Notes under the pieces: model-generated
What the model was told of the DNA's origin: nothing
Seen by the model: the letters and a program-made list of their open reading frames with translations, nothing else
Database searches by the model: none
Shown here: piece by piece, positions 54,153 to 62,488 of the stretch
Numbering within the stretch: the stretch's first letter is position 1
How the letters are laid out: every line of letters starts with the position of its first letter
DNA from: an uncultured Coriobacteriaceae bacterium
GTDB lineage: Bacteria; Actinomycetota; Coriobacteriia; Coriobacteriales; Atopobiaceae
Assembly: GCA_902788705.1 (NCBI GenBank)
Contig: CADALE010000022.1
Location: forward strand, 1 to 62,538
DNA: 62,538 nucleotides
Direction: 5' to 3'
Program-made: the position numbers and the translations under genes

Positions 54153-56831
54153 CTAACCCAGATGGTCAAGCACGTACGGCAGGATGCCACCCGAGCGCAG
54201 GAACTCGCCCTCCATCGGCGTATCCACGCGCACGACGCACTCGAACCTTACCGTGCTACCGTCGGCCTTATGCGCCAACACCGTCACGTTTCTGCTGGCA
54301 GGAAGGCCGGCGCTCACGTCAACCGTGTCGATGTCAAAGGTCTCGGTTCCGTCCAGACCAAGCGACTCGGGCGTCTGGCCCTCGCCCAGCTGCAGCGGCA
54401 GCACGCCCATCTGCACCAGGTTGGAGCGATGGATGCGCTCGAAGCTCTCGGCGATGACCGCGCGCACGCCCAGCAGAGCCGGACCCTTGCCAGCCCAGTC
54501 GCGGCTGGAGCCCGAGCCATACATCTTGCCGGCCACGATGACCAGCGGCACGCCGGCCTGGCGGTACGACTCGGCCGCGTCGTAGATGCTCTTTACCTCG
54601 CCGTCGGTGAGGTCGCGCGTCCAGCCGCCCTTGCGGCCGTCGCCCAGGTGGTTCTCAAGGCGCACGTTGGCAAAGGTGCCGCGCATCATCACCTCGTGGT
54701 TGCCGCGACGGGCGCCATAGGTGTTGAAGTCGGCCTCGGCCACGCCGTTGTCGCGCAGGTAGCGCGCCGCAGGCGAGGTCTTGGCAATCGAGCCCGCCGG
54801 CGAGATGTGGTCGGTGGTGACGAAGTCGCCCAGCAGGGCAAGAGCCCTGGCGCCGCTGATGGACACCTGGTCCTGACGCACCGCGAGGTCGAAGTACGGG
54901 GCGCGACGCACGTAGGTGGACGCCTCGTCCCACGGGAAGGTTGCCGACTCGCTGGACGGGATCTCGCGCCAGGCATCGGAGCCCTCGGCCGCCTCGGCGC
55001 GGCCGGCGGCGTACAGATCGGCCGTGAGCTCGCTGCCAAGCACCTCGTCGATCATGGCATTGGTGGGCCACAGATCCTTGAGGTAGACGGGGGCGCCCTC
55101 GGAGTTGTAGCCAAGCGGCTCGATGTCCAGGTCGACGTCCACGGTGCCGGCGATGGCATAGGCCACCACCAGGGCCGGCTGGCTCAGGAAGTTCTGCGCC
55201 ACGTCCGGGCTGATGCGGCCGTCAAAGTTGCGGTTGCCCGACAGCACGCTTGCGAGGTCGGCCTTGCCAGCGATGGCCTTGAGGGCCGGGTGGATCTCGC
55301 CGGAGTTGCCGATGCAGCTCATGCAGCCAAAGCCGCAGGTAAAGAAGCCTAGCTTGAAGAGATAGTCGGCTAGCCCCGCGCGCTTCAGGAGCAGCTCGGT
55401 GGCACGGCTGCCAGGCGCGAATACCGTCTTCACCCACGGCTTCACGGCAAGGCCGGCCTCCACCGCCGCCTTGGCCACGAGGCCGGCCGCCACCATCATG
55501 GCGGGGTCAGTCGCCGTGGTGCAGCTGGTGATGGCTGCGATGGCGATGGCGCCGTTGGCAACCTCCGCGGTGTTCCCGCCCACCTCTACCTGGAAGCGCT
55601 CGTCGAGGTCACGCCCATGTTGCACGGCCACCGAGCGGAAGCGCTCAGCAAGGCCAGAGGGCAGCACGCGGTTGTGCGGGCGCGACGGGCCGGCAAGCGA
55701 CGTGACGACGCTGCCTAGGTCAAGCGTGACGGTGCGCGCATAGGTGCGCTCCCCGCCCTCGCCCCACAGGCCTTGCCGCTCGAAGTATGCCTTCGCGAAG
55801 GCCAGCTGCGCAGCGTCACGCCCCGTCAACTCGAGGTTTTCCATCACGCGCTGATCGACGGGGAACAGCGTGGTGGTGCTGCCGTACTCGGGCGTCATGT
55901 TGGCCACGCAGGCACGTTGGGTGGCCGTGAGGGTGGCCACGCCGCTGCCCGTCACCTCGACCAGCGTGCCCACCACGCCCTCGGAGCGCAGCAGCTCGCA
56001 CACCGTGAGGGCGAGGTCCATGCCCGAGACGCCATCTGCCAGCGCACCGGTGAGGTGCAGCTCCACCACCGGCGGCACCAGCATCGAGATGGGCTGCCCC
56101 AGGGCCGCGGCCTCGGCTTCGATGCCGCCCACGCCCCAGCCCAGCACCCCCACGCCGTTGGCGGTGGTGGTGTGCGAGTCGGTGCCCACCAGCGTGTCGA
56201 AGCAGGCCGTGGGCACCTCGCCCGCGGCCAGCGCATCGTCCATGACCACCTGGCAGAACCGCTCGATGTTCAGCTGGTGGCAGATGCCCACGCCTGGCGG
56301 CACGATCTGCACGTTGCCAAAGGACCGCGAGGCCCACTTCAGGAAGGCGAAGCGCTCGCGGTTGCGCTGCGCCTCCAGGCGCTCGTTGGTGTCAGCGCAG
56401 CCGGCGCAGCCCGCCTCGTCGGCAATCACGGAGTGGTCGATAACCAGCGTGCACGGGATGCGCGGGTTGACCAGCGACGGGTCTCCCCCACGGTCCACCA
56501 TGGCGTCGCGCATCGCCGCGAAGTCAACGAACACGGGCACGCCCGTGAAGTCCTGGAACAGTACGCGCGCCGGCATGAACTCGATCTCGTCTCCCTGCTG
56601 GCCCGCGAGGCCAGCCGAGACGATGGCCCAAGCCTGCTGCACGCGACGCTCGGGGTCGGTCACCCGGCGCACGACGTTTTCCAGCAGGATGACCAGCGCG
56701 CGCGGAAGACGCTCCGCGCCGGGGATGCCCGCCACGTCGTACACAAGCCGCGTGACGCCTCCGGCGGCAAGCTCGTGCGGGATGGACGCCGAAAGCACCG
56801 CGTCGCGAAACTCAGGGGTAATCTCTGCCAT
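54153..56831 (-). CDS. acnA: Aconitate hydratase
   Basis: Aconitase interconverts citrate and isocitrate through a 4Fe-4S cluster. The 892-residue protein is of AcnA length. The three cluster cysteines lie in AAITSCTTATDP and GFGCMSCIGNSGE. Other landmarks are VGTDSHTTTANGVGVLGWGVGG, NYGSRR-type YGSGSSRDWAGKGPALLG and the swivel-domain end. The ATG at 56831 has AGGAG. It follows the P-type ATPase by nine bases, so they may share a transcript. No other TCA-cycle gene is in the window; it may serve glutamate synthesis. Confidence 0.96.
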   Translation of the reverse strand: MAEITPEFRDAVLSASIPHELAAGGVTRLVYDVAGIPGAERLPRALVILLENVVRRVTDPERRVQQAWAIVSAGLAGQQGDEIEFMPARVLFQDFTGVPVFVDFAAMRDAMVDRGGDPSLVNPRIPCTLVIDHSVIADEAGCAGCADTNERLEAQRNRERFAFLKWASRSFGNVQIVPPGVGICHQLNIERFCQVVMDDALAAGEVPTACFDTLVGTDSHTTTANGVGVLGWGVGGIEAEAAALGQPISMLVPPVVELHLTGALADGVSGMDLALTVCELLRSEGVVGTLVEVTGSGVATLTATQRACVANMTPEYGSTTTLFPVDQRVMENLELTGRDAAQLAFAKAYFERQGLWGEGGERTYARTVTLDLGSVVTSLAGPSRPHNRVLPSGLAERFRSVAVQHGRDLDERFQVEVGGNTAEVANGAIAIAAITSCTTATDPAMMVAAGLVAKAAVEAGLAVKPWVKTVFAPGSRATELLLKRAGLADYLFKLGFFTCGFGCMSCIGNSGEIHPALKAIAGKADLASVLSGNRNFDGRISPDVAQNFLSQPALVVAYAIAGTVDVDLDIEPLGYNSEGAPVYLKDLWPTNAMIDEVLGSELTADLYAAGRAEAAEGSDAWREIPSSESATFPWDEASTYVRRAPYFDLAVRQDQVSISGARALALLGDFVTTDHISPAGSIAKTSPAARYLRDNGVAEADFNTYGARRGNHEVMMRGTFANVRLENHLGDGRKGGWTRDLTDGEVKSIYDAAESYRQAGVPLVIVAGKMYGSGSSRDWAGKGPALLGVRAVIAESFERIHRSNLVQMGVLPLQLGEGQTPESLGLDGTETFDIDTVDVSAGLPASRNVTVLAHKADGSTVRFECVVRVDTPMEGEFLRSGGILPYVLDHLG

Positions 56832-56840
56832 AAGGGTCTC

Positions 56841-59267
56841 CTATCTGGATGCCGTCGGCGCCTTACGGTGCCTGTGGTCATAGCCCTGCTCAAGCCACCT
56901 AACGACGTGGCTCAGGCGGTCGTCGTCGCCCGCGTCGCGTGGCCTGTTAAGCCGTCCGTATAGCATATGGAAGAGCGCAAGCGAGCCAACGGCACAGACC
57001 ATAAGAAATAACGCCATGGTAACCGTGGGGCGCTCAAGCGAGAAGAACGAGGGAAACACGAAGCACCCTGCCACCAGCACGCAGAGAACCGACACGAGAA
57101 GCGCCGCGCGCAACGGCGAAAGGGGCCACGAGATGCGCACGAGAAGCGCCACGCCCACCAGCGCCGACAGGTACAGCGCGCAGGTTGAGCGCTGGCCGAA
57201 GTCCATGCCAAGCGGCTCGCCCAGCAACTGAACCGCAAGCACCGACGCCACGATGGCCACCGACGCCGGAAGCGAGCGCCTCAGCACGTTGGCCAAAAAG
57301 TCGCCGGTCACGAGGTCGTGGTTGGGCTCCATCGACAGCACGAACGACGGCCAGCCGATGACAGCACTTGCCAGCAGCGTCATCTGGATGGGGATGTACG
57401 GGTACGGCGGAAGGAAGATGCACATGAAGGTGAGCAGCGCCGAGAAGACCGTCTTCACCAGGAAGAGCGATGCGCTGCGCTGCAGGTTATTGATGGAGCG
57501 GCGCCCCTCTGCCACCACCTCTGGCATGTGTGCGAAGTCGTTGTCCACAAGCACGATCTCGCTCACGTTTCGCGCCGCCGCCGAGCCCGACGCCATCGAC
57601 ACCGAGCAGTCCGCCTCCTTGAGCGCCAGCACGTCGTTCACGCCGTCGCCCGTCATGGCCACGGTATGACCCGCGCCGTGCAGGGCCCTCACGATGGTGC
57701 GCTTCTGTTGCGGCGTCACGCGACCGAAGACGCTCTTGGTAAGCGCCGCGTCTGCGACTTGTTCGTCGGTAATCAGGGTCGAGGCGTCCACGTACTCGTC
57801 GGCGCCTGCGATGCCCACGGCCCGAGCGATGGCCGACACCGTGCGGGGGTCGTCGCCGGATATCACCTTGAGGTTGACGCCCTGGTCGCTAAAGAAGCTG
57901 ACGGTCTGGGCAGCAGTGGGCCTGATCTCGTCGCGCAGGGCAACGAAGCCCAGCACGTGCGGGGTGCCCACGAGGGTGCCAGCCGAGTCGAAGCCGTCTG
58001 CCTCGACCACCGTCAGCACGCGCTCGCGCTCGCCGAATGACGAGAGCACCTCCTGCCAGCGCCCCATCGCCTGGCCTAGCACGAACTGGGCCGCGCCAAG
58101 CACGAGCGCCTTCCCATCGGTGGTGACGCAGCCCGAGTACTTGCGCGCCGAGCTGAACGGGACGGCGCGCCTCACGTCCTCTGGACTCACGCCCTGCCCC
58201 TCGGCGTAGGCCATGATCGCCAGTGCGGTCTCGTTGGCGTCTCCCGCGTTTGCGTGCGTCACCGTGCAGATGGCACGCTCCACATCCTCGCGCAGCGCCT
58301 CCCCCACCGCACGCACCTGCGTGACCTCCATCTGACCGCTCGTAATAGTGCCCGTCTTGTCAAGGCAGAGGGTGTCCACCCGAGCGAGGGTCTCCACGCA
58401 GTAGCTCTGCTGCACCAGCACATTCCTCATACCCAGCCGGGTGGTAGCGATGGCCAATACGCCCGAGGTCAGAAGCACAAGCCCCTGCGGAATCATGCCC
58501 ACCATGGCGGCCACCGTAGAGAGCATGGCGTCCACCAGCGGCGTTCCCTCCACCACATAGGTGCGCAGGAACAGCCCCGCGCCTAGCGGCACGAGCACCA
58601 TCGACGCAAACTCGATGATCATCGAGAGCGTACGCATAATCTCGGAGTTGACGGGCTTGACGTAGCGGGCCTCGGCATTGATCTGCGCCGCGTACCCGGC
58701 GGCCCCCACGCGCGTCACGCGGTATGCCACGTCGCCCGTCACCACGAAGCTGCCCGAGTAGAGCTCGTCGCCCTCGTGCTTCTCCACCGACTCGCTCTCG
58801 CCGGTCAGCAGGCTCTCGTCCATCATGGGCTGGCCGCGCAGCACGGTGCCGTCGGCTGGCACTTGGTCGCCATGCCGCAGCAGGACCACGTCGTCCTGCA
58901 CGATGGCCTCGACGGGAATCTCCGCCTGCTGGCCGTTGCGCATCACCCGCACCTGCTTGGTGGTGAGGATGGTCAGGCGGTCCACCATGCGCTTGGCGCG
59001 AACCTCCTGCACAATGCCTACGGCCATGTTGAAGAACACAACTCCCATAAAGGCCATATTGCGCAGGCGCCCCGTGAACAGCACGAGGACGGCAAGGAAC
59101 AAGTTGATGCCGTTGAAGAGCGTGAAGGTGTGCTCGGCGAAGATCTGCTTGATGGACTTGGTCTTGGGGTCGGTATTGGCGTTGGTGAGGCCGGCCGTGA
59201 CGCGCTGGGCGACCTGCTCGTCCGTAAGTCCGAGCAGATCCGGCGCCTGCTGTGCCTGTGCCTCCAT
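56841..59267 (-). CDS. P-type cation-transporting ATPase (HAD-IC type, CtpE-like)
   Basis: An E1-E2 transport ATPase of 808 residues with about ten membrane helices. It shows the actuator loop MDESLLTGESESVEKHEG, phosphorylation site CLDKTGTITSG, and hinge TGDGVNDVLALKEADCSVSM. The helix-4 ion-site motif is GMIPQGLVLLTS, with Gln where Ca/Mg ATPases usually have Glu (PEGL). No heavy-metal N-terminal domain or CPC is present. The overall pattern recalls mycobacterial CtpE (calcium uptake), but the ion cannot be assigned. The ATG at 59267 has GGGGGAG. The open frame to 59291 is not needed. Confidence 0.9.
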   Translation of the reverse strand: MEAQAQQAPDLLGLTDEQVAQRVTAGLTNANTDPKTKSIKQIFAEHTFTLFNGINLFLAVLVLFTGRLRNMAFMGVVFFNMAVGIVQEVRAKRMVDRLTILTTKQVRVMRNGQQAEIPVEAIVQDDVVLLRHGDQVPADGTVLRGQPMMDESLLTGESESVEKHEGDELYSGSFVVTGDVAYRVTRVGAAGYAAQINAEARYVKPVNSEIMRTLSMIIEFASMVLVPLGAGLFLRTYVVEGTPLVDAMLSTVAAMVGMIPQGLVLLTSGVLAIATTRLGMRNVLVQQSYCVETLARVDTLCLDKTGTITSGQMEVTQVRAVGEALREDVERAICTVTHANAGDANETALAIMAYAEGQGVSPEDVRRAVPFSSARKYSGCVTTDGKALVLGAAQFVLGQAMGRWQEVLSSFGERERVLTVVEADGFDSAGTLVGTPHVLGFVALRDEIRPTAAQTVSFFSDQGVNLKVISGDDPRTVSAIARAVGIAGADEYVDASTLITDEQVADAALTKSVFGRVTPQQKRTIVRALHGAGHTVAMTGDGVNDVLALKEADCSVSMASGSAAARNVSEIVLVDNDFAHMPEVVAEGRRSINNLQRSASLFLVKTVFSALLTFMCIFLPPYPYIPIQMTLLASAVIGWPSFVLSMEPNHDLVTGDFLANVLRRSLPASVAIVASVLAVQLLGEPLGMDFGQRSTCALYLSALVGVALLVRISWPLSPLRAALLVSVLCVLVAGCFVFPSFFSLERPTVTMALFLMVCAVGSLALFHMLYGRLNRPRDAGDDDRLSHVVRWLEQGYDHRHRKAPTASR

Positions 59268-59330
59268 ACGCTCCCCCTTTGTTGTGGCCACGTGTGATTG
59301 TACGCGACACGGTCCGTCGGCAGGCTGACA

Positions 59331-59383
59331 GCAGCCTCATACGATGAGACGATTTAGAGAATCGTCATAGCGCATGAGGCTGC
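59331..59383. repeat. Nested inverted repeats upstream of the P-type ATPase
   Basis: GCAGCCTCAT (59331-59340) pairs with ATGAGGCTGC (59374-59383), and inside it GACGATT (59348-59354) pairs with AATCGTC (59360-59366). The centre lies about 90 bases before the ATPase start, a place for an operator or a leader structure. Confidence 0.7.
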
Positions 59384-59478
59384 GGCGCCGAGTCCATTGG
59401 TTTTAGGACACACCCGAACAGGTTTGACCAGCCCTCGTAGCCGCAAGGCACCCTTCGCATTGCATATCCGCCCTAGCA

Positions 59479-59728
59479 CTGTACAAAAAGCCGAGCCAAT
59501 GCACATCAACTATTTACTTACTTTATTGATGTTTTCATCTACCTGCGGTTTTGTAACGAGACGCTATAAAACCCACAACCCACTCCGGAGACCATTTTGC
59601 AATGAGGATACACGGTTCCCGGCTGGCCCCACAAAACCGCAGCTAGATGCCATGTCCCCGAACTGAAGTGAAGCGGGCGCCCGCGCGACTCCGCCAGATG
59701 GCGTGCATTGGCTCGGCTTTTTGTACAG
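59479..59728. mobile_element. 250-base element with perfect 26-base inverted ends (MITE-like or structured RNA)
   Basis: Bases 59479-59504 and 59703-59728 are exact reverse complements; the ends begin CTGTACAAAAAGCC. Inside are two more perfect pairs: ACATCAA (59503-59509) with TTGATGT (59526-59532), and CTGCGGTTTTGT (59543-59554) with ACAAAACCGCAG (59631-59642). No open frame of note lies within. The ends resemble those of some IS256-family elements. The flanks, CCCTAGC and CCCTCGC, are similar but not identical, so target-site duplication is only hinted at. A miniature inverted-repeat element or a structured RNA both fit. Confidence 0.6.
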
Positions 59729-59925
59729 CACCCTCGCTCTTAGATAGCAAAATCGCTGAAAACGCTCCGATTAGAGGATTTAACGTGCACGAAATTGCCC
59801 CACCCGGCCCCCAGAGCAAGACGAGATGCCATTACAGCAGCCTGAGCGACCTCTTGCCGGGGCCATACCGCCGCACCCACCCCTTACTCATAACAATTGA
59901 AGCATCACTCGTTGGTCGCCGTCGG

Positions 59926-59973
59926 CAAAAAAGCCGGGGCTGGTCGGAACCCTTGATTCCGACCAGCCCCGGC
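59926..59973 (-). terminator. Strong terminator of the class II aldolase gene
   Basis: A perfect 17-base stem (59933-59949 with 59957-59973) closes a 7-base loop and is followed by TTTTTTGC on the minus strand. Confidence 0.95.
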
Positions 59974-60029
59974 CACTCATTCGGTGTCTTGCCCTACTGC
60001 CTGCAGATCATGCCTGCACGGTCGTTGGC

Positions 60030-61001
60030 CTAGCGGTACAGCGCCGCCTTGCCCGTGCAGCCAAACAGGTCGATCTTCTGGGCCGCAACCGCCTGCATGG
60101 CACGTACGCAGGGCGGCTCGATCTCGTTGGGCTCGCGCAGGCCCTTGTCCTGCAGAACCTCGCGCATCTTGTTGTAGAAGGCAACCTTGATGTCGGACGA
60201 GATGTTGATCTTCGCAATGCCGATGCGCGCTGCCTCGGCAATCTCGTCGTCGGGGTTGTTGGAGCCGCCGTGAAGCACCAGCTTGGTATCCAGGCCGGCC
60301 GCCGCGATGGCCGCCTTGATCTCGCGCAGGAGGTCAAGCTTGAGCTCGGGCACGTAGCCCTCCGGGTAGATGCCGTGGCAGGTACCGATGGCGATGGCCA
60401 GCGTGTCGATTCCCGTCTGCTTGATGAACTCAACCGCCTCGTCGGGCTGCGTGTAGTGAATGACCTGGCCAAAGGCCTTGTCGGCGTCGGTCACTCCGAT
60501 GTTACCCAGCTCAGCCTCGACCGAGATGTCGCGCGCAAAGAGCGACGGCACATAGGCAAATGAATCGCCCGCCGGCACCTCGGCCACACGCGGGTCGTCG
60601 GCGTCGGTGCATACCTGCCACATCTGGGCCACGTGCGCCACCTCAACCACCTTCTTGGTGATGGCCACGTTCTCCTCGAAGGGCTTGGACGAGGCGTCAA
60701 TCATCACGCTGGTGTAGCCGCTGCGGATGGCTGCCATAACGGAGCGCAGGTCAGGGCCGTGATCCAGGTGGATGACGGCCGGCACCGGCGAGGCCTCGAT
60801 GCGCTGGCGCACGCTGGCGATGACGTCGGAGCCCAGGTGCTTGAGCTCGTCGGGATGGATCTCGATGATGACAGGGGCTTCCTTCTGCTCGGTGATGTCC
60901 ATGATGCCGTTGAACATCGCATAGCTCGATATGTTAAAGGCGGGGATGGCAAACTGGTGCTGGTCGGTGGGGGCAAGCAGCTCCCGCATGTTCATGAGCA
61001 T
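60030..61001 (-). CDS. fba: Class II (zinc) ketose-bisphosphate aldolase
   Basis: This family cleaves fructose 1,6-bisphosphate (or tagatose bisphosphate) in the cytoplasm. The 323-residue protein has AFNISSYAMFNGIMD, the zinc-site IHLDHGPDL, SVMIDASSKPFEENV, AIGTCHGIYPEGY and LVLHGGSNNPDDEI, in family order. The loop reads GGSNNPDDE where many have GGSG, a subgroup trait. The C-terminus holds CTGKA. Fructose is the most likely substrate, but tagatose use is not excluded. The ATG at 61001 has GGAGGAG. It is monocistronic, with an operator-like palindrome upstream. Confidence 0.9.
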   Translation of the reverse strand: MLMNMRELLAPTDQHQFAIPAFNISSYAMFNGIMDITEQKEAPVIIEIHPDELKHLGSDVIASVRQRIEASPVPAVIHLDHGPDLRSVMAAIRSGYTSVMIDASSKPFEENVAITKKVVEVAHVAQMWQVCTDADDPRVAEVPAGDSFAYVPSLFARDISVEAELGNIGVTDADKAFGQVIHYTQPDEAVEFIKQTGIDTLAIAIGTCHGIYPEGYVPELKLDLLREIKAAIAAAGLDTKLVLHGGSNNPDDEIAEAARIGIAKINISSDIKVAFYNKMREVLQDKGLREPNEIEPPCVRAMQAVAAQKIDLFGCTGKAALYR

Positions 61002-61047
61002 GGCAACTCCTCCTGTTGCGACGTGGCACGGCCACACCGTGCGCTGT

Positions 61048-61096
61048 GTTATCAGGGTACCACCCCGCAGCACAACTTGTACACGATTTCGTGTAC
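61048..61096 (-). promoter_or_regulatory. Promoter and operator-like palindrome of the aldolase gene
   Basis: TTGTGC (61070-61075), 16 bases, GATAAC (61048-61053) on the minus strand form a promoter. Just upstream, GTACACGA-TT-TCGTGTAC (61079-61096) is a perfect 18-base palindrome, near -35, typical of a LacI/GntR-type operator. The regulator is not in the window. Confidence 0.65.
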
Positions 61097-61207
61097 TTGA
61101 TTCTTGCGACACATTTTTGATGTGCGACGGGCGGCGGATCGCGGACGCTTCTCCGCTTCCGGCGGCACGGCGGCACCAACGCCCTGGCAATCCCGACGCA
61201 GTACTCC

Positions 61208-62056
61208 CTACAGCTTCTTTTTGGTCAGCTTGGACTCGGCGTCCATGCCGCCGTCGCGTTCAGGCGCGGACGGTGCGGCTGGTGGCACCGCTGCCGTGGC
61301 CTGTACCTGCGGCTTTGCCCCAGTCTTCTCCTTCATGCGCCGAACCGCCTCGTCATCGAAGGTGTTGGGCTGTTGCGTCACCTGAGGGGCCTGCCTCGTC
61401 ACCGGTGGGGTCTGCCTCGTCACCTGAGGGGTCTGCCTCGTTACCGGAGGGGTCTGCCTCGTCACCGGCGGCACAGTGGTGGTCGGTGCGAACGCGGCGG
61501 CAGGCGTAAGGTTGAGCTCCCTGCGCATGGCAAGGTACGCCACGGCTGACGCCACAAGAGCGGAGCAGTTCCACAGGCCGTTAGCCATGGACACCAAGCT
61601 CATGAGATTGCCGGTATAGATGATGTAGAAAAACAGCGCACGAGCAAGGGACTCGATGACAAAGCAGGTTGCGAGCGGAAGCGCGTAGCTCCTCCGCGTC
61701 TGCTGCTGGCGCCAAGCCAACGCGAGAATGCCGATGCGCGAGACGATGCCAAATACCACAACCGCAAATGGACTGGTAAGAGGAAAGAATTGGGTAATCA
61801 GGCTAAGGATATAGGCGGCTGCAACCACGCGGTCGGCAGGCTGATGCTCTTGGGTAAACAGGGAATGGAAGCCGAAAGCGATGACGACGTTGCACACCGG
61901 GTTCACGATGCGAAGCCCCTGATTGATGGCAGACAGAAAAGCGTATCCAAAGAGCGGCGCGATGATTCGGCTTGCCGTGATGCCGATTACCTCGAGGACG
62001 AGCTGGACCAAGAGCGCGTAGGTGATGATTCTCCTGCTTTGTTGTGACGCGGGCAT
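61208..62056 (-). CDS. Membrane protein with heptapeptide-repeat tail, unknown function
   Basis: The 282-residue protein has about seven hydrophobic segments in its first 190 residues and a hydrophilic C-terminus. The tail carries a tandem repeat of seven residues based on PPVTRQT (four units and a fifth partial), then a charged region ending in KLTKKKL. The pattern suggests a membrane-embedded sensor or scaffold with a flexible tail. The ATG at 62056 has AAGGGGG six bases upstream. I recognise no family. It is transcribed toward the aldolase gene but separated from it by that gene's promoter. Confidence 0.75.
   Translation of the reverse strand: MPASQQSRRIITYALLVQLVLEVIGITASRIIAPLFGYAFLSAINQGLRIVNPVCNVVIAFGFHSLFTQEHQPADRVVAAAYILSLITQFFPLTSPFAVVVFGIVSRIGILALAWRQQQTRRSYALPLATCFVIESLARALFFYIIYTGNLMSLVSMANGLWNCSALVASAVAYLAMRRELNLTPAAAFAPTTTVPPVTRQTPPVTRQTPQVTRQTPPVTRQAPQVTQQPNTFDDEAVRRMKEKTGAKPQVQATAAVPPAAPSAPERDGGMDAESKLTKKKL
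61377..61466. repeat. 21-base tandem repeat coding for the heptapeptide tail
   Basis: Units start at 61377, 61398, 61419, 61440 and 61461 (the last partial). Each has 21 bases and they differ at few positions. The reading frame is kept, so unit number can change without breaking the gene. Confidence 0.9.
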
Positions 62057-62230
62057 GGGCAACCCCCTTGCATCGGATGATCTGCGCAGGTAACGGCACG
62101 AGCCCTAAGGCGGGGCTACTGCGCCAAAGAATAATCTACCAGAGGGTGGCACGTCATGCACGTCGCGTGATGCTCGCCGCGAACCTTGTCGGGATTTGGA
62201 GCTTCGACAACATGGCCGATTGAGTTGGGC

Positions 62231-62236
62231 TATACT
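62231..62236 (+). promoter_or_regulatory. -10 element of tRNA-Arg
   Basis: TATACT lies 13 bases before the tRNA 5' end. No good -35 is seen at the right distance. Confidence 0.5.
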
Positions 62237-62248
62237 AGACGCTCGTTC

Positions 62249-62325
62249 GCCCCTATAGCTCAGCGGATTAGAGCGTCTGCCTCCGGAGCAGAAGGTCGAG
62301 GGTTCGAGTCCCCCTGGGGGCACCA
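62249..62325 (+). tRNA. tRNA-Arg(CCG)
   Basis: Full cloverleaf of 77 nt on the plus strand. Acceptor GCCCCTA pairs with TGGGGGC (one G-T). The anticodon stem is TCTGC/GCAGA with loop CTCCGGA, so the anticodon is CCG (arginine). The T arm is GGTTCGAGTCC, and CCA is encoded at the end. Confidence 0.96.
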
Positions 62326-62334
62326 GGATATGAG

Positions 62335-62370
62335 GGAGGTCGCCGGCAACGGCGGCCTCCTTTTGTTTTG
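62335..62370 (+). terminator. Terminator of tRNA-Arg
   Basis: GGAGGTCGCCG pairs with CGGCGGCCTCC (one mismatch) around a GCAA tetraloop, followed by TTTTGTTTTG. Confidence 0.9.
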
Positions 62371-62384
62371 GGTGCGGGACGCTG

Positions 62385-62411
62385 GGACAATGGGGACGTA
62401 GCACTTTGTCC
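62385..62411. repeat. Dispersed 27-base repeat, single copy
   Basis: Identical over all 27 bases to 6239-6265. It follows the tRNA-Arg terminator. A related shorter piece (GCGGACAAGG, then GCGGACAAAA) follows at 62431-62455. Confidence 0.9.
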
Positions 62412-62488
62412 GCGAAGGACGGAGCTCCTGCGCGGACAAGGGGGTGCGGACAAAATGTTGGACCATCCTGGTCCGGATTGGAGTCCGC

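Larger units (their letters stand above)
59268..60029. other. Non-coding stretch upstream of the P-type ATPase and downstream of the aldolase
   Basis: No gene is supported in these 760 bases. They hold a nested inverted repeat (59331-59383), the 250-base element with 26-base inverted ends (59479-59728), about 200 bases with nothing I recognise (59729-59925), and the aldolase terminator. The interior of the element is richer in A and T than the surroundings. One open frame of 89 codons runs across the element but has no protein-like features. Confidence 0.6.

Noticed and set aside
59500..59666. Small open frames in the 59.3-60.0 kb gap
   Set aside because: They run across inverted repeats, have no ribosome site and show no protein-like composition.
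59479..59728. Retron non-coding RNA, suggested by the long closing stem
   Set aside because: No reverse transcriptase gene is next to it, and the priming-guanosine arrangement is not seen.
61377..61466. Possible CRISPR array
   Set aside because: The units are adjacent 21-base tandem copies inside a coding frame, without spacers.
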